A stretch of 64,000 nucleotides of DNA, taken from the NCBI RefSeq assembly GCF_003609635.1, contig NZ_MCIA01000003.1:124001-188000 (forward strand). The letters run 5' to 3'. Under the pieces are notes generated by a model, which was given only the letters and a program-made list of their open reading frames with translations, was not told the DNA's origin and made no database searches. Positions 54,764 to 64,000 of the stretch are shown one piece after another; position 1 is the stretch's first letter; the number at the start of each line of letters is the position of its first letter. The DNA is from Lacrimispora algidixylanolytica (lineage in GTDB: Bacteria; Bacillota; Clostridia; Lachnospirales; Lachnospiraceae). The position numbers were made by a program, and so were the translations under genes.

Positions 54764-56152
54764 ATGGAACAAAAGAAAATGACACACGAAGCCAATCCAC
54801 TAGGGTATCAGCCCATTGGGAAGCTACTCATGCAGTTTGCAATGCCTGCCATTATCGCCATGCTGGTAAACTCAATTTATAACATCGTTGACCAGATTTT
54901 TATCGGTCAGGGGGTTGGATATCTTGGAAATGCAGCTACCACCATTGCATTCCCAGTTGTAACCATTGTACTTGCCCTGTCTACCCTTCTTGGAGCGGGC
55001 GGAAGTGCCTATGCTGCCATCAAGCTGGGAGAAAAAAAGGAGCAAGAAGCAGAAAAGACATTGGGAACGGTATTGGTATTAACCCTAGTTTTCAGTGCTG
55101 TGGTTATGATTTTAAGCTTTATGTTTATGACTCCGATGTTAAAACTGTTTGGTGCGACGGAAAACACCATGATTTATGCCAGACAGTATACGACTGTTAT
55201 GCTGATTGGTACGCCTTTTAACATGATTGGTGTGGTATTAAGCAATATGGCTAGAACGGACGGAAGTCCTGCTTTATCCATGTATGCCATCTTAGTAGGA
55301 GCAGTCATTAATACAATTTTAAATCCTATTTATATCTTTGTTTTTCACTGGGGAGTAAGTGGTTCTGCCTTTGCTACCATCACATCTCAGTTTATCTCTG
55401 CGGCATTTTTAGCTTCCTATTTTATATACAAAGGAAAGCACATGAGATTTCGCAGAAGTAATATGAAAGTTGACCCTATTATCTTGCGGTCAGCCCTTTC
55501 TCTTGGAATGTCAAGCGGAATCACTCAGGTGGCCTCAACCATTCTTCAGGTAGTTTTAAATAACTCTTTGATCTACTACGGAAACCATTCCGAAGTAGGA
55601 GGAGATGTTGCTTTAAGCGCCATGGGAATTGTAAATAAGATTGGTATGATGTTGGTTTCCATCTGTATTGGAATCGGAATTGGCTCCCAGCCGATTATGG
55701 GTTACAATAAAGGAGCGGGACAATATAAGCGAGTGAGAAAAACCTTCATTTTGGCTGCCGTAGCCTCAACCTCAATCTCTTTTGTAGGTTGGCTCTCCTG
55801 TCAGATATTCCCAGGTCCGATTTTAAGTGTGTTTGGCTCTCAGGATGCGGAGTTTTCCTATTTTGCCATTCGCTGCCTTAAGGTGTACATGCTTGGTATC
55901 TTTGCTGCGGGCTTCCAGGTAATTGCCACCAGCTATTTCCAATCCACCGGGCAGCCGTTAAAGGCTTCTATATTATCCATGCTTCGCCAGCTTCTGCTTC
56001 TGATTCCTTTGGTTTTAATTCTGCCTCTTCATTTCGGGCTAAATGGAATCTTGTACGCAGGGCCGATTGCTGATATTACATCGGCCATCATTGTCACACA
56101 GTTTGTTATTTACGAGATGAGAAAGCTTAATAAAATCTGCAAAGATTGTTAA
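54764..56152 (+). CDS. MATE-family efflux transporter
   Basis: 462 residues with about 12 membrane segments. LLMQFAMPAIIAMLVNSIYN and VDQIFIGQGVGYLGNAA are the N-lobe signature of MATE exporters (MepA/DinF branch); a second lobe begins near residue 240 (LSLGMSSGITQV). It uses an H+ or Na+ gradient to export drugs or metabolites. It is followed 31 bp later by an esterase gene in the same direction. The AAGGA site lies somewhat far (about 11 nt). Confidence 0.93.
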   Translation: MEQKKMTHEANPLGYQPIGKLLMQFAMPAIIAMLVNSIYNIVDQIFIGQGVGYLGNAATTIAFPVVTIVLALSTLLGAGGSAYAAIKLGEKKEQEAEKTLGTVLVLTLVFSAVVMILSFMFMTPMLKLFGATENTMIYARQYTTVMLIGTPFNMIGVVLSNMARTDGSPALSMYAILVGAVINTILNPIYIFVFHWGVSGSAFATITSQFISAAFLASYFIYKGKHMRFRRSNMKVDPIILRSALSLGMSSGITQVASTILQVVLNNSLIYYGNHSEVGGDVALSAMGIVNKIGMMLVSICIGIGIGSQPIMGYNKGAGQYKRVRKTFILAAVASTSISFVGWLSCQIFPGPILSVFGSQDAEFSYFAIRCLKVYMLGIFAAGFQVIATSYFQSTGQPLKASILSMLRQLLLLIPLVLILPLHFGLNGILYAGPIADITSAIIVTQFVIYEMRKLNKICKDC

Positions 56153-56183
56153 TGCCGCCAGGCGTGGAAGGGGAGTTTGAACC

Positions 56184-57065
56184 ATGAGTTTAAAAGCAGA
56201 GATGACAAAGCTTTTTGCAAAATTGGGAAAAGCGGATAGGAAGATGGCACTTGATTTGGAACATCCAAAACGGGGAAGCTATGAATTGGATCTTTTAAAC
56301 TTCACCAAAAAAGTACGGGTAAAGACGTTTGATGTCAATGGCTTTTACGGTGTTACCATTAACAGCAGTTACCCTAAGGATGCCCATATTCTTATGCTTC
56401 CAGGAGGTGCCTATACCTTGGAGCCGGATCAAAGAATTCGGGAAATCGCCGAACATTTTGCCGTTATGGAAGGGTTTCGCGTATCCATCTTTCAATATCC
56501 ACTGGCTCCCGAATACACGGCTTTGGCAGCGCATCAGTGTCTCATGGAGGCATATGAGGGCTTAATAAAGGAATACCCAAAGGATACTTTTTACCTGTTT
56601 GGAGATTTCTCTGGAGGAGGTCTTGCCTTGTCCTTTTTACAGGAACTGCGAGACCGAGGTGATCTTCCCATGCCTCATAAGACAGCGGTGGTATCCCCTT
56701 GGCTTGATATCGCGTTAAATAATCCAAAGATAAAGTTGTTTCAAAAAACGGATTTTATTCTTCCTGTAGAGGAGTTGCGCGTGGCAGGAGGGAAGTACTG
56801 CGGACCTCTTGAAACCGATCATCCCTTTGTCTCACCCCTATATGGAGACTGGAATCACCTAGGCCCCATTCTTGTATTTTCAGGGACAGAGGAGATTATG
56901 ACTCCCGACTGCGAGCTTTTGGCAGAGAAGGCAGGTAAGTTAGAAGGAACTGATATCATCTATAAGAAGGGTGCAGGTATGTTTCATAACTGGATTAAGG
57001 TTCCCAGTAAGGAGACCGATGGGACATTTAAACTGATTTGTTCTTTTTATCTAGATGAGGCTTAA
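56184..57065 (+). CDS. Alpha/beta hydrolase fold-3 esterase (HSL family)
   Basis: 293 residues. LPGGAYTLEP (71-80) stands for the HGG oxyanion motif, the nucleophile S143 is in GDFSGGG, and the acid and His lie in EEIMTPDCE and GMFHNW near 245-270. Cytoplasmic carboxylesterase or acetylesterase. Substrate not known. Likely co-transcribed with the MATE gene. Confidence 0.88.
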   Translation: MSLKAEMTKLFAKLGKADRKMALDLEHPKRGSYELDLLNFTKKVRVKTFDVNGFYGVTINSSYPKDAHILMLPGGAYTLEPDQRIREIAEHFAVMEGFRVSIFQYPLAPEYTALAAHQCLMEAYEGLIKEYPKDTFYLFGDFSGGGLALSFLQELRDRGDLPMPHKTAVVSPWLDIALNNPKIKLFQKTDFILPVEELRVAGGKYCGPLETDHPFVSPLYGDWNHLGPILVFSGTEEIMTPDCELLAEKAGKLEGTDIIYKKGAGMFHNWIKVPSKETDGTFKLICSFYLDEA

Positions 57066-57091
57066 GAATTTATTTAATATATTGCAGTTAT

Positions 57092-57152
57092 AAAAAACCC
57101 CGCAATTGCTGGTTCAGTATGAGATACTGCCTGGCAATTGCGGGGCTTTTCT
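57092..57152. terminator. Bidirectional terminator
   Basis: AAAACCCCGCAATTGC (from 57093) pairs with GCAATTGCGGGG (57134-57145) then CTTTTCTT, with an inner CAGTAT/ATACTG. It serves the esterase gene and the minus-strand gene ending at 57152. Confidence 0.9.
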
Positions 57153-58429
57153 TATTGTTTCTTTAATAGAATCAAAGTGTCTTCCTGAAAGCTGTGCATC
57201 AATACTCTGGTGCTGGCTTCTGTGACGCAAATTCCTACCTTGGAAACGCTTCGATTGGATAGGTTAATTGCTTTTGCCTGATACCCATGGAGTTCCTTTT
57301 TTATTAAAAGCTCCGTAGGATATGGCATATAGATCAAATACTCTTCCTCAGTGGTCATGGCCATTCGAATATCAGAGGATTTTTCCTCCAAAAGATCAGA
57401 GACTGGTATTAGCTCATCAACAACCATTTCTTTCATGAAATCGGCTATATATCCATAATCCCAGGCTCCCGGGAATAATAACGCTTCTTGCATGGGAAAA
57501 GATTGATCAAAGCCTTCTCCCATCACGGGATTGGGCTGCTTGCCGCTTTTTTTCCAGTTCCATACGCCATGAGCGCCATAGGTGACCCCTGCACAGGCTC
57601 CGGACAAAAGACTGCTCCATGCGGCTTTACGAATGTCAAATGGTTGGAATCTGCCATACATGTTTCTGCTAAATCCCATTTGTTCGTAGCAAGGTTCTGC
57701 GTTGATCACTGGTTTTTTGGGATAATCTCCATAGAATTTTTCTGCCAGTAAGTATGCCATTTGCTGACCGTCTGCATTGTGTCCGGATTGGAACATATAA
57801 AAACTGATCCGATCTAAAAAGGTTTCCGGGATATAATCATATCCCCGTTTAATATGCATTGCCTTTAAAGAATCCGGTGATATGAGACATGCCTCAGATA
57901 AAGCTGCTTCGTAGTAATCAATGGATTCCGGGGTATCAAAGTCAGTATCTCCACTTACCATATAAATCGGTTCAAATTCCTCAAATTCTTCAATCACCTT
58001 ACGAGTATAAGGCTTTATAAAATCCTTTGGCATAATGTAGTCCTTAGAGAGCCTGCTTCCCCAGGTTCCAGGAACGAAATTAAGCCATAAGATTACAAGG
58101 GCTAACTGAAAGCCTTTCTCCCTTGCCATGTTGCACATGATCTTTGCTCGGTCAAAATAAGCCTCATTCCATTTGGTATAATCAAATGTGATTCCATCTG
58201 GTGTTTCAAAGGGATAGACACCCACATCGGACATGCAGCGGTCCCACTGAGGCATTATGTTAATCTGCAGTACAGTAAAGCCCTGTGACCAGCGTTTCTC
58301 CAGGTAAAATTCCCATTCATCCATTGTGGCAGAAGTAAAGGCACTCCAAACGGTATCTGCAAGATAAAAGAATCTTTGCCCGTCCAGTAAAAAAGTTCTT
58401 CCGTTTTCGTTTATCTTAAGCCTGCTCAT
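57152..58429 (-). CDS. Apiosidase-like (DUF4038/GH140-type) glycoside hydrolase, cytoplasmic
   Basis: 425 residues from the ATG at 58429 (GGAGG 5 nt upstream). The barrel begins LKINENGRTFLLDGQRFFYLADT WSAF-like, the DUF4038 signature of apiosidase-like and rhamnogalacturonan-II enzymes. Likely catalytic acids lie in MVSGDTDF (D161/D163) and INAEPCYE (E245/E249). The C-terminal about 95 residues fit the small beta domain usually following it. No signal peptide, unlike most extracellular members, matching uptake of an intact oligosaccharide by the PTS encoded just upstream. Substrate is inferred, not shown. Confidence 0.75.
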   Translation of the reverse strand: MSRLKINENGRTFLLDGQRFFYLADTVWSAFTSATMDEWEFYLEKRWSQGFTVLQINIMPQWDRCMSDVGVYPFETPDGITFDYTKWNEAYFDRAKIMCNMAREKGFQLALVILWLNFVPGTWGSRLSKDYIMPKDFIKPYTRKVIEEFEEFEPIYMVSGDTDFDTPESIDYYEAALSEACLISPDSLKAMHIKRGYDYIPETFLDRISFYMFQSGHNADGQQMAYLLAEKFYGDYPKKPVINAEPCYEQMGFSRNMYGRFQPFDIRKAAWSSLLSGACAGVTYGAHGVWNWKKSGKQPNPVMGEGFDQSFPMQEALLFPGAWDYGYIADFMKEMVVDELIPVSDLLEEKSSDIRMAMTTEEEYLIYMPYPTELLIKKELHGYQAKAINLSNRSVSKVGICVTEASTRVLMHSFQEDTLILLKKQ

Positions 58430-58445
58430 TGGGGCCTCCATTTCT

Positions 58446-60416
<1,971 letters not shown>

Positions 60417-60421
60417 CTATC

Positions 60422-60438
60422 TGTGTTAAAATACCACA
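60422..60438 (-). promoter_or_regulatory. Operator-like dyad before the PTS gene
   Basis: TGTGTTAAAATACCACA is an interrupted palindrome (TGTG.TA....TA.CACA) in the 116-bp region between the long hairpin and the PTS start. It is a candidate LacI-family or catabolite site. Confidence 0.4.
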
Positions 60439-60470
60439 TGAAAATGAAAACTATTTTAATTTTTTTGTGC

Positions 60471-60515
60471 ATATCACCCATACATTTAAATTTTCTTTAA
60501 ATGCATGGGTGATAT
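60471..60515. other. 20-bp-stem hairpin between lacI-type and PTS genes
   Basis: ATATCACCCATACATTTAAA (60471-60490) pairs with 60496-60515 over 20 positions with one mismatch, loop TTTTC. It starts 2 nt after the regulator's stop. On the minus transcript it is followed by GCACAAAAAAATT, i.e. As, so it is not a canonical terminator. Confidence 0.7.
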
Positions 60516-60516
60516 G

Positions 60517-61563
60517 TTAGTGGTAAATGTATTTCTTTTTATCAAATACGCTGTCACCCTCGATGAGTCTGGTCCGGTAATATACCCTTATGGTTTCCTC
60601 TTCTGGTTCCGTAAGACGACGAATGAGATGTTTTATGCCAGACATATGTCTTCTGGTATGAGTCCCTTTAATCAAGGTCAGATTAAGTCCGGGTATGCTC
60701 TGTATGGGAAGAGAGTCAAATCCAATGAGAGAGATTTCTCTTGGTATTTTAATATTTCGTTCCAGGAGAGCCTTTGTAGCTCCCAAGGTGATGACAGAGC
60801 TTTCTAAAACAAAGGCAGTGGTCTTAATCAGTCCCCGGTCAAGATACTGATTCATAGCTTCATAAACGGCCTGTACCGTATCTCCAAGGCGAAGCATCCG
60901 GTTGGTCCCATCCCCGCACTGTCGTATCTCCATTTCTTCTATAAATGCTTTTCTGCGTTCTGAAAAATTAAAGATATCAACAGATTGGGCCAGATACACA
61001 ATGTGGCTGTGCCCCTTATCCACCAGATAATCCACGCCTCGCCGTATACCTTCCCTGTTATCTACAAGGTAGCTGTCCACTCCCAGTTCATAAAATAAAT
61101 TATCTCCAATCACAATAGGAATATTTAATTTAAGGAAGGGATAAATATCACTTTGTATCATCTCAGCAGCCATGAAATAAATTCCCTTGATATTGCGGTT
61201 TGTGATACTGGTTAAGAGTTCTTCCAGTTTTCCGTTTTTTTCATGATAGACTTCATAAGAAAAATGATATCCACTAAGGGCGCACTGAGCCTGCATATCA
61301 TCAAATAAACGGGAACCAGGCTGGTTTGCGATCTGCTTTAATATGAGACCATGTTTGATGTAAGTTAAAAATAGTATGGTTCCTTTGTTCTCTGCATTCT
61401 GAATTTTTGTTTTCTCCTGATTTGTCCGTTCCATTTCTTCTAGATAATCAAAAACCCGTTTTCTGGTGGCTTCATTGACTCCTGGCTTATTGTTTAAAAC
61501 GAGAGAGACCGTTGCAGGAGAAAGCAAAAGCGCTGACGCAATATCCTTTGATTTGATACGCAT
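60517..61563 (-). CDS. LacI-family transcriptional regulator
   Basis: 348 residues. The N-terminal helix-turn-helix reads KSKDIASALLLSPATVSLVLN (residues 4-24) with the hinge region following; the periplasmic-binding-like effector domain spans about 60-335 (YFMAAEMI, VDNREGIRRGVDYLV, ISLIGFDSLP). It lies between the kinase and the PTS genes in the same direction and should control both blocks. Confidence 0.93.
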   Translation of the reverse strand: MRIKSKDIASALLLSPATVSLVLNNKPGVNEATRKRVFDYLEEMERTNQEKTKIQNAENKGTILFLTYIKHGLILKQIANQPGSRLFDDMQAQCALSGYHFSYEVYHEKNGKLEELLTSITNRNIKGIYFMAAEMIQSDIYPFLKLNIPIVIGDNLFYELGVDSYLVDNREGIRRGVDYLVDKGHSHIVYLAQSVDIFNFSERRKAFIEEMEIRQCGDGTNRMLRLGDTVQAVYEAMNQYLDRGLIKTTAFVLESSVITLGATKALLERNIKIPREISLIGFDSLPIQSIPGLNLTLIKGTHTRRHMSGIKHLIRRLTEPEEETIRVYYRTRLIEGDSVFDKKKYIYH

Positions 61564-61608
61564 GATGATTTATCACCTCACTTTTTGAATTTTGGCTTAT
61601 TTATAAGT

Positions 61609-63054
61609 TTACATAATCATAGATAGAGCATCATTCCATCGCTCTACATATTTACTTCGTTTCTCAAATTCCATGGATGGGGTATAGACTTCGTACTCCA
61701 TCTGACCAAATAGTTCATCTTCCCTGCTAATGCCTGCTGCCAAACCTGCCAGATATGCGGCGCCGATGGCGGACAATTCTTCCTTCTTAGCAGCACGTAG
61801 TTTTTGCTGGGTGATATCACTTTGAAATTGCATCAATAAGCTGTTTTTAGTAGGTCCCCCATCTACGCATAGTTCTTTTAAATTGCAGCCGCTGTCTAAT
61901 TCCATGGCGTGCAGCACATCCATCACCTGGAATGCAATGCTGTCTAAGGCAGCTTTTGCAATTTCTGCTCTCCCAGAAGTACGGCTCATTCCCCATAACA
62001 TCGCCTTGGCATCTTCTTTCCAATAAGGGGCTCCAAGGCCAGTAAAAGCAGGGATTAATATGGTACCGTCCTCTGGATTGGCCGTGCGTGCCAGTTCCTC
62101 TGCTTCTGAGGCGGACGATATCAGTTTTAAATCGTTTTGAAGCCAGGAAATCACGGCACCGGCGTAATGGATATTGCCCTCCAGCACATACTCCACCTTT
62201 CCGTCAATACCCCAGGCAAGAGAGGTGGCAAGGCCTGCATTGCTAGTTACAAAGGAGCTTCCCACATTCATCATAATGGAAGATCCGGTTCCGTAGGTAG
62301 CTTTAGCCATTCCCTTACAGTGGCATTTTTGACCAAAGAGAGCAGCGTGAGAATCGCCCATCACTCCATGAATGGGAATTTTCTTATCCAGAAATCCATC
62401 AAAATCCGTATAGCCGTAACAGGCATTGCTGTCCATAACCTTTGGCAGAGCCGTCATAGGGATATGAAATAAACGACACAGTTCCTCATCCCAGCAAAGA
62501 GTATGAAGATTAAATAGCTGAGTGCGGGAGGCGTTGGAGTAATCCGTATAAAAGCTGTCTCCGTGAGTCAGTTTATAGACAAGCCAACTATCAATGGTTC
62601 CCAGGCAGTATGGCTCTTTTGGCTGGACTTTATGAAGAAGCCAGGCCATCTTTGCAGCCGGATAATAAGGAGATAGGGGAAGTCCTGTCTTCTTTTGAAT
62701 TATTTCCTTCCAATCCATTCGTCGGTCCGCTTCTTCTTTTGCCCGGACACATTGCCAAACAACTGCGCGCTCCAAAGGATTTCCATTCTTATCCCATAGG
62801 GCAGTGGTTTCTCGCTGATTGCTGATTCCAACAGCTCCGATACTGGACGCGTCAATGCCTGCTTTTTTTACCACATCACGAGCCGAGCGTATGGTATTTT
62901 GATAGAGTTCCGATAAGTCATGGGACACCCAACCATGTTCGTTTATAATCTGCTGGTGACAATGGTCCGCTCTTCCAACAATGCGCCCTGTTTCATCAAA
63001 TAAGACAGCTTTTGTTGCCTGGGTACTTTGGTCAATTGCAATTATATATTTCAT
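61609..63054 (-). CDS. FGGY-family sugar kinase (GlpK-like; possible apulose kinase)
   Basis: 481 residues. ATP-binding motifs IAIDQSTQATKAVLFD and YGTGSSIMMNVG; VGISNQRETTALWD and VMGDSHAALFGQ are in the glycerol-kinase-like style, the latter holding the catalytic Asp. The gene is 3 nt from a transketolase C-terminal subunit, which is unusual for a glycerol kinase and expected for a branched-ketose kinase such as apulose kinase. Alternatives are a xylulose, erythrulose or dihydroxyacetone kinase. Family assignment is firm; substrate is inferred. Confidence 0.85.
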   Translation of the reverse strand: MKYIIAIDQSTQATKAVLFDETGRIVGRADHCHQQIINEHGWVSHDLSELYQNTIRSARDVVKKAGIDASSIGAVGISNQRETTALWDKNGNPLERAVVWQCVRAKEEADRRMDWKEIIQKKTGLPLSPYYPAAKMAWLLHKVQPKEPYCLGTIDSWLVYKLTHGDSFYTDYSNASRTQLFNLHTLCWDEELCRLFHIPMTALPKVMDSNACYGYTDFDGFLDKKIPIHGVMGDSHAALFGQKCHCKGMAKATYGTGSSIMMNVGSSFVTSNAGLATSLAWGIDGKVEYVLEGNIHYAGAVISWLQNDLKLISSASEAEELARTANPEDGTILIPAFTGLGAPYWKEDAKAMLWGMSRTSGRAEIAKAALDSIAFQVMDVLHAMELDSGCNLKELCVDGGPTKNSLLMQFQSDITQQKLRAAKKEELSAIGAAYLAGLAAGISREDELFGQMEYEVYTPSMEFEKRSKYVERWNDALSMIM

Positions 63055-63057
63055 TGC

Positions 63058-63993
63058 CTACCCCTCGCTTCTTGCCTTTTTAATAGCGGCAACCATTCCC
63101 TCATCATCCAAACCATAATGATGAAATATCTCATGATTGTTGCCAGAAATCAAGTGGCCGTCTGGCAAAGCTATGTTTATTACCTTTGTTTGACTGTCAG
63201 CGGCTACGATTTGAGCGACCATACTGCCAAGTCCTCCAAACAAAGAATGTTCCTCTACCGTAATGACCACATCTGCTTGACGAGCCGCCTGTCTGACCGC
63301 ATCTTCATCTATGGGCTTTAAGCAGTACATGTCTAAGAGTCCTACCTCATAACCCTGCTTTTTAAGTTCCTTTTGTGCTTTCACTCCATAAGGAACCAGT
63401 TCCCCACAAGTAATGATAACCGCATCCTTGCCTTCTGCTAAAACTCCGGCACGGTTAAGGGTAAAGTCCATGGCTTCTCCATAGACATCCTCAGTCACAG
63501 ACCGGCTGACCCTTACATATGCCGGTTTTTCATCCTTTAACAGTTCCTGGATTAAACAAGCTGTCTGAAACCGATCACTTGGAAGGTACACCCGCATATC
63601 TGGAAGACAGGCCATGGCAGCGATATCTTGAAGAGAGTGGTGTGTCATTCCAAGAGCCCCATAGCTAATTCCTCCGCTGATTCCAATTAAGGTCACATTG
63701 GTGCCGGAATAAGCAACGTCAACCTTAACCTGCTCATAGCTTCTGGTGGAAAGAAAGCTGGCAGGGGAGGCTGCAAATACTTTTTTGCCGCAGGAAGCCA
63801 GTCCGGCAGAAACAGAAACAAGATTTTGTTCTGCAATCCCAAGTTCGATGAACTGCTCTGGGTATGCCTGTGCAAAGGGGGCAAGAGAGGCCGAACCCCT
63901 GGAATCGGAACATGTTACAACAATACTTCGGTCATGATTAGCTGCTTCCATAAGGGTATCGCAAATTGCCTGACGGTTCGTTATATGGCTCAT
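63058..63993 (-). CDS. Transketolase C-terminal subunit
   Basis: 311 residues: the pyrimidine-binding and C-terminal domains of a split transketolase. The catalytic Glu lies in ELGIAEQNLVSVSAGLA; DMRVYLPSDRFQT and VITVEEHSLFGGLGS mark the later domains. The N-terminal (thiamine-pyrophosphate-binding) subunit should lie just to the right, outside the window. Split transketolases that sit beside an FGGY kinase are used for dedicated ketose pathways (for example AptA/AptB on apulose-4-phosphate). Confidence 0.93.
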   Translation of the reverse strand: MSHITNRQAICDTLMEAANHDRSIVVTCSDSRGSASLAPFAQAYPEQFIELGIAEQNLVSVSAGLASCGKKVFAASPASFLSTRSYEQVKVDVAYSGTNVTLIGISGGISYGALGMTHHSLQDIAAMACLPDMRVYLPSDRFQTACLIQELLKDEKPAYVRVSRSVTEDVYGEAMDFTLNRAGVLAEGKDAVIITCGELVPYGVKAQKELKKQGYEVGLLDMYCLKPIDEDAVRQAARQADVVITVEEHSLFGGLGSMVAQIVAADSQTKVINIALPDGHLISGNNHEIFHHYGLDDEGMVAAIKKARSEG

Positions 63994-64000
63994 TGGAGCA

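Noticed and set aside
60471-60515. Intrinsic terminator of the LacI-type gene
   Set aside because: The minus-strand transcript has As, not Us, after the stem.

Overview
The window looks like chromosome of a low-to-moderate GC, anaerobic, spore-forming Firmicute of the Lachnospiraceae (a Lachnoclostridium or Lacrimispora type; this is inference from gene content and ribosome-binding sites, not from a marker gene). Supporting signs are strong AGGAGG sites, a B12-independent glycyl-radical diol dehydratase inside a microcompartment locus, pyruvate formate-lyase, a bcl-type collagen-like surface protein and sporulation-type promoters.

Layout. 1-8.2 kb: the end of a collagen-like (Gly-Pro-Thr) protein, then a minus-strand array of four paralogous beta-propeller (SBBP-repeat) genes, one of them decayed. 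8.4-9.8 kb: remains of a vancomycin-type regulatory/peptidase locus (intact VanR-like regulator, kinase reduced to a stub, VanY-like peptidase with its zinc-site segment deleted). 9.8-13 kb: PadR/DUF2812 pair and a TetR/nitroreductase-like pair. 13.2-20 kb: core genes (receiver protein, gdpP, rplI, dnaB, ackA, an unknown membrane protein).

20-36.1 kb: a complete glycyl-radical-enzyme microcompartment locus: diol dehydratase and its activase, shell proteins (one BMC-T, three BMC-H, one BMC-V), two CoA-acylating aldehyde dehydrogenases, PduL, an iron alcohol dehydrogenase, its own S-adenosylmethionine synthetase, and a PocR-type sensor plus AraC-type response regulator. The dehydratase makes an aldehyde from 1,2-propanediol or glycerol inside the shell; the aldehyde is split between acyl-CoA/acyl-phosphate (ATP through ackA-like kinases) and alcohol (NADH re-oxidation).

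36-43.4 kb: a palindromic intergenic element, a hydrolase, a MerR regulator, a glutamine amidotransferase, a ferredoxin, and a pyruvate formate-lyase whose glycyl-radical domain is encoded by a separate gene, with an additional 75-residue half-domain protein between the two. 43.4-53 kb: a galactoside unit (GH4 and GH36 alpha-galactosidases, ABC importer, two AraC regulators). 53-57 kb: HxlR/oxidoreductase, MATE exporter, esterase. 57-64 kb: minus-strand sugar cluster (transketolase C-terminal subunit, FGGY kinase, LacI regulator, beta-glucoside-type PTS, intracellular apiosidase-like hydrolase) that may be an apioside utilisation pathway; it runs off the right edge.

The strongest candidates for something not generally described are the three-piece pyruvate formate-lyase (39.5-43 kb), the apioside-type PTS/transketolase cluster (57-64 kb), and the microcompartment's sensor protein, which has lost the kinase phospho-acceptor histidine.
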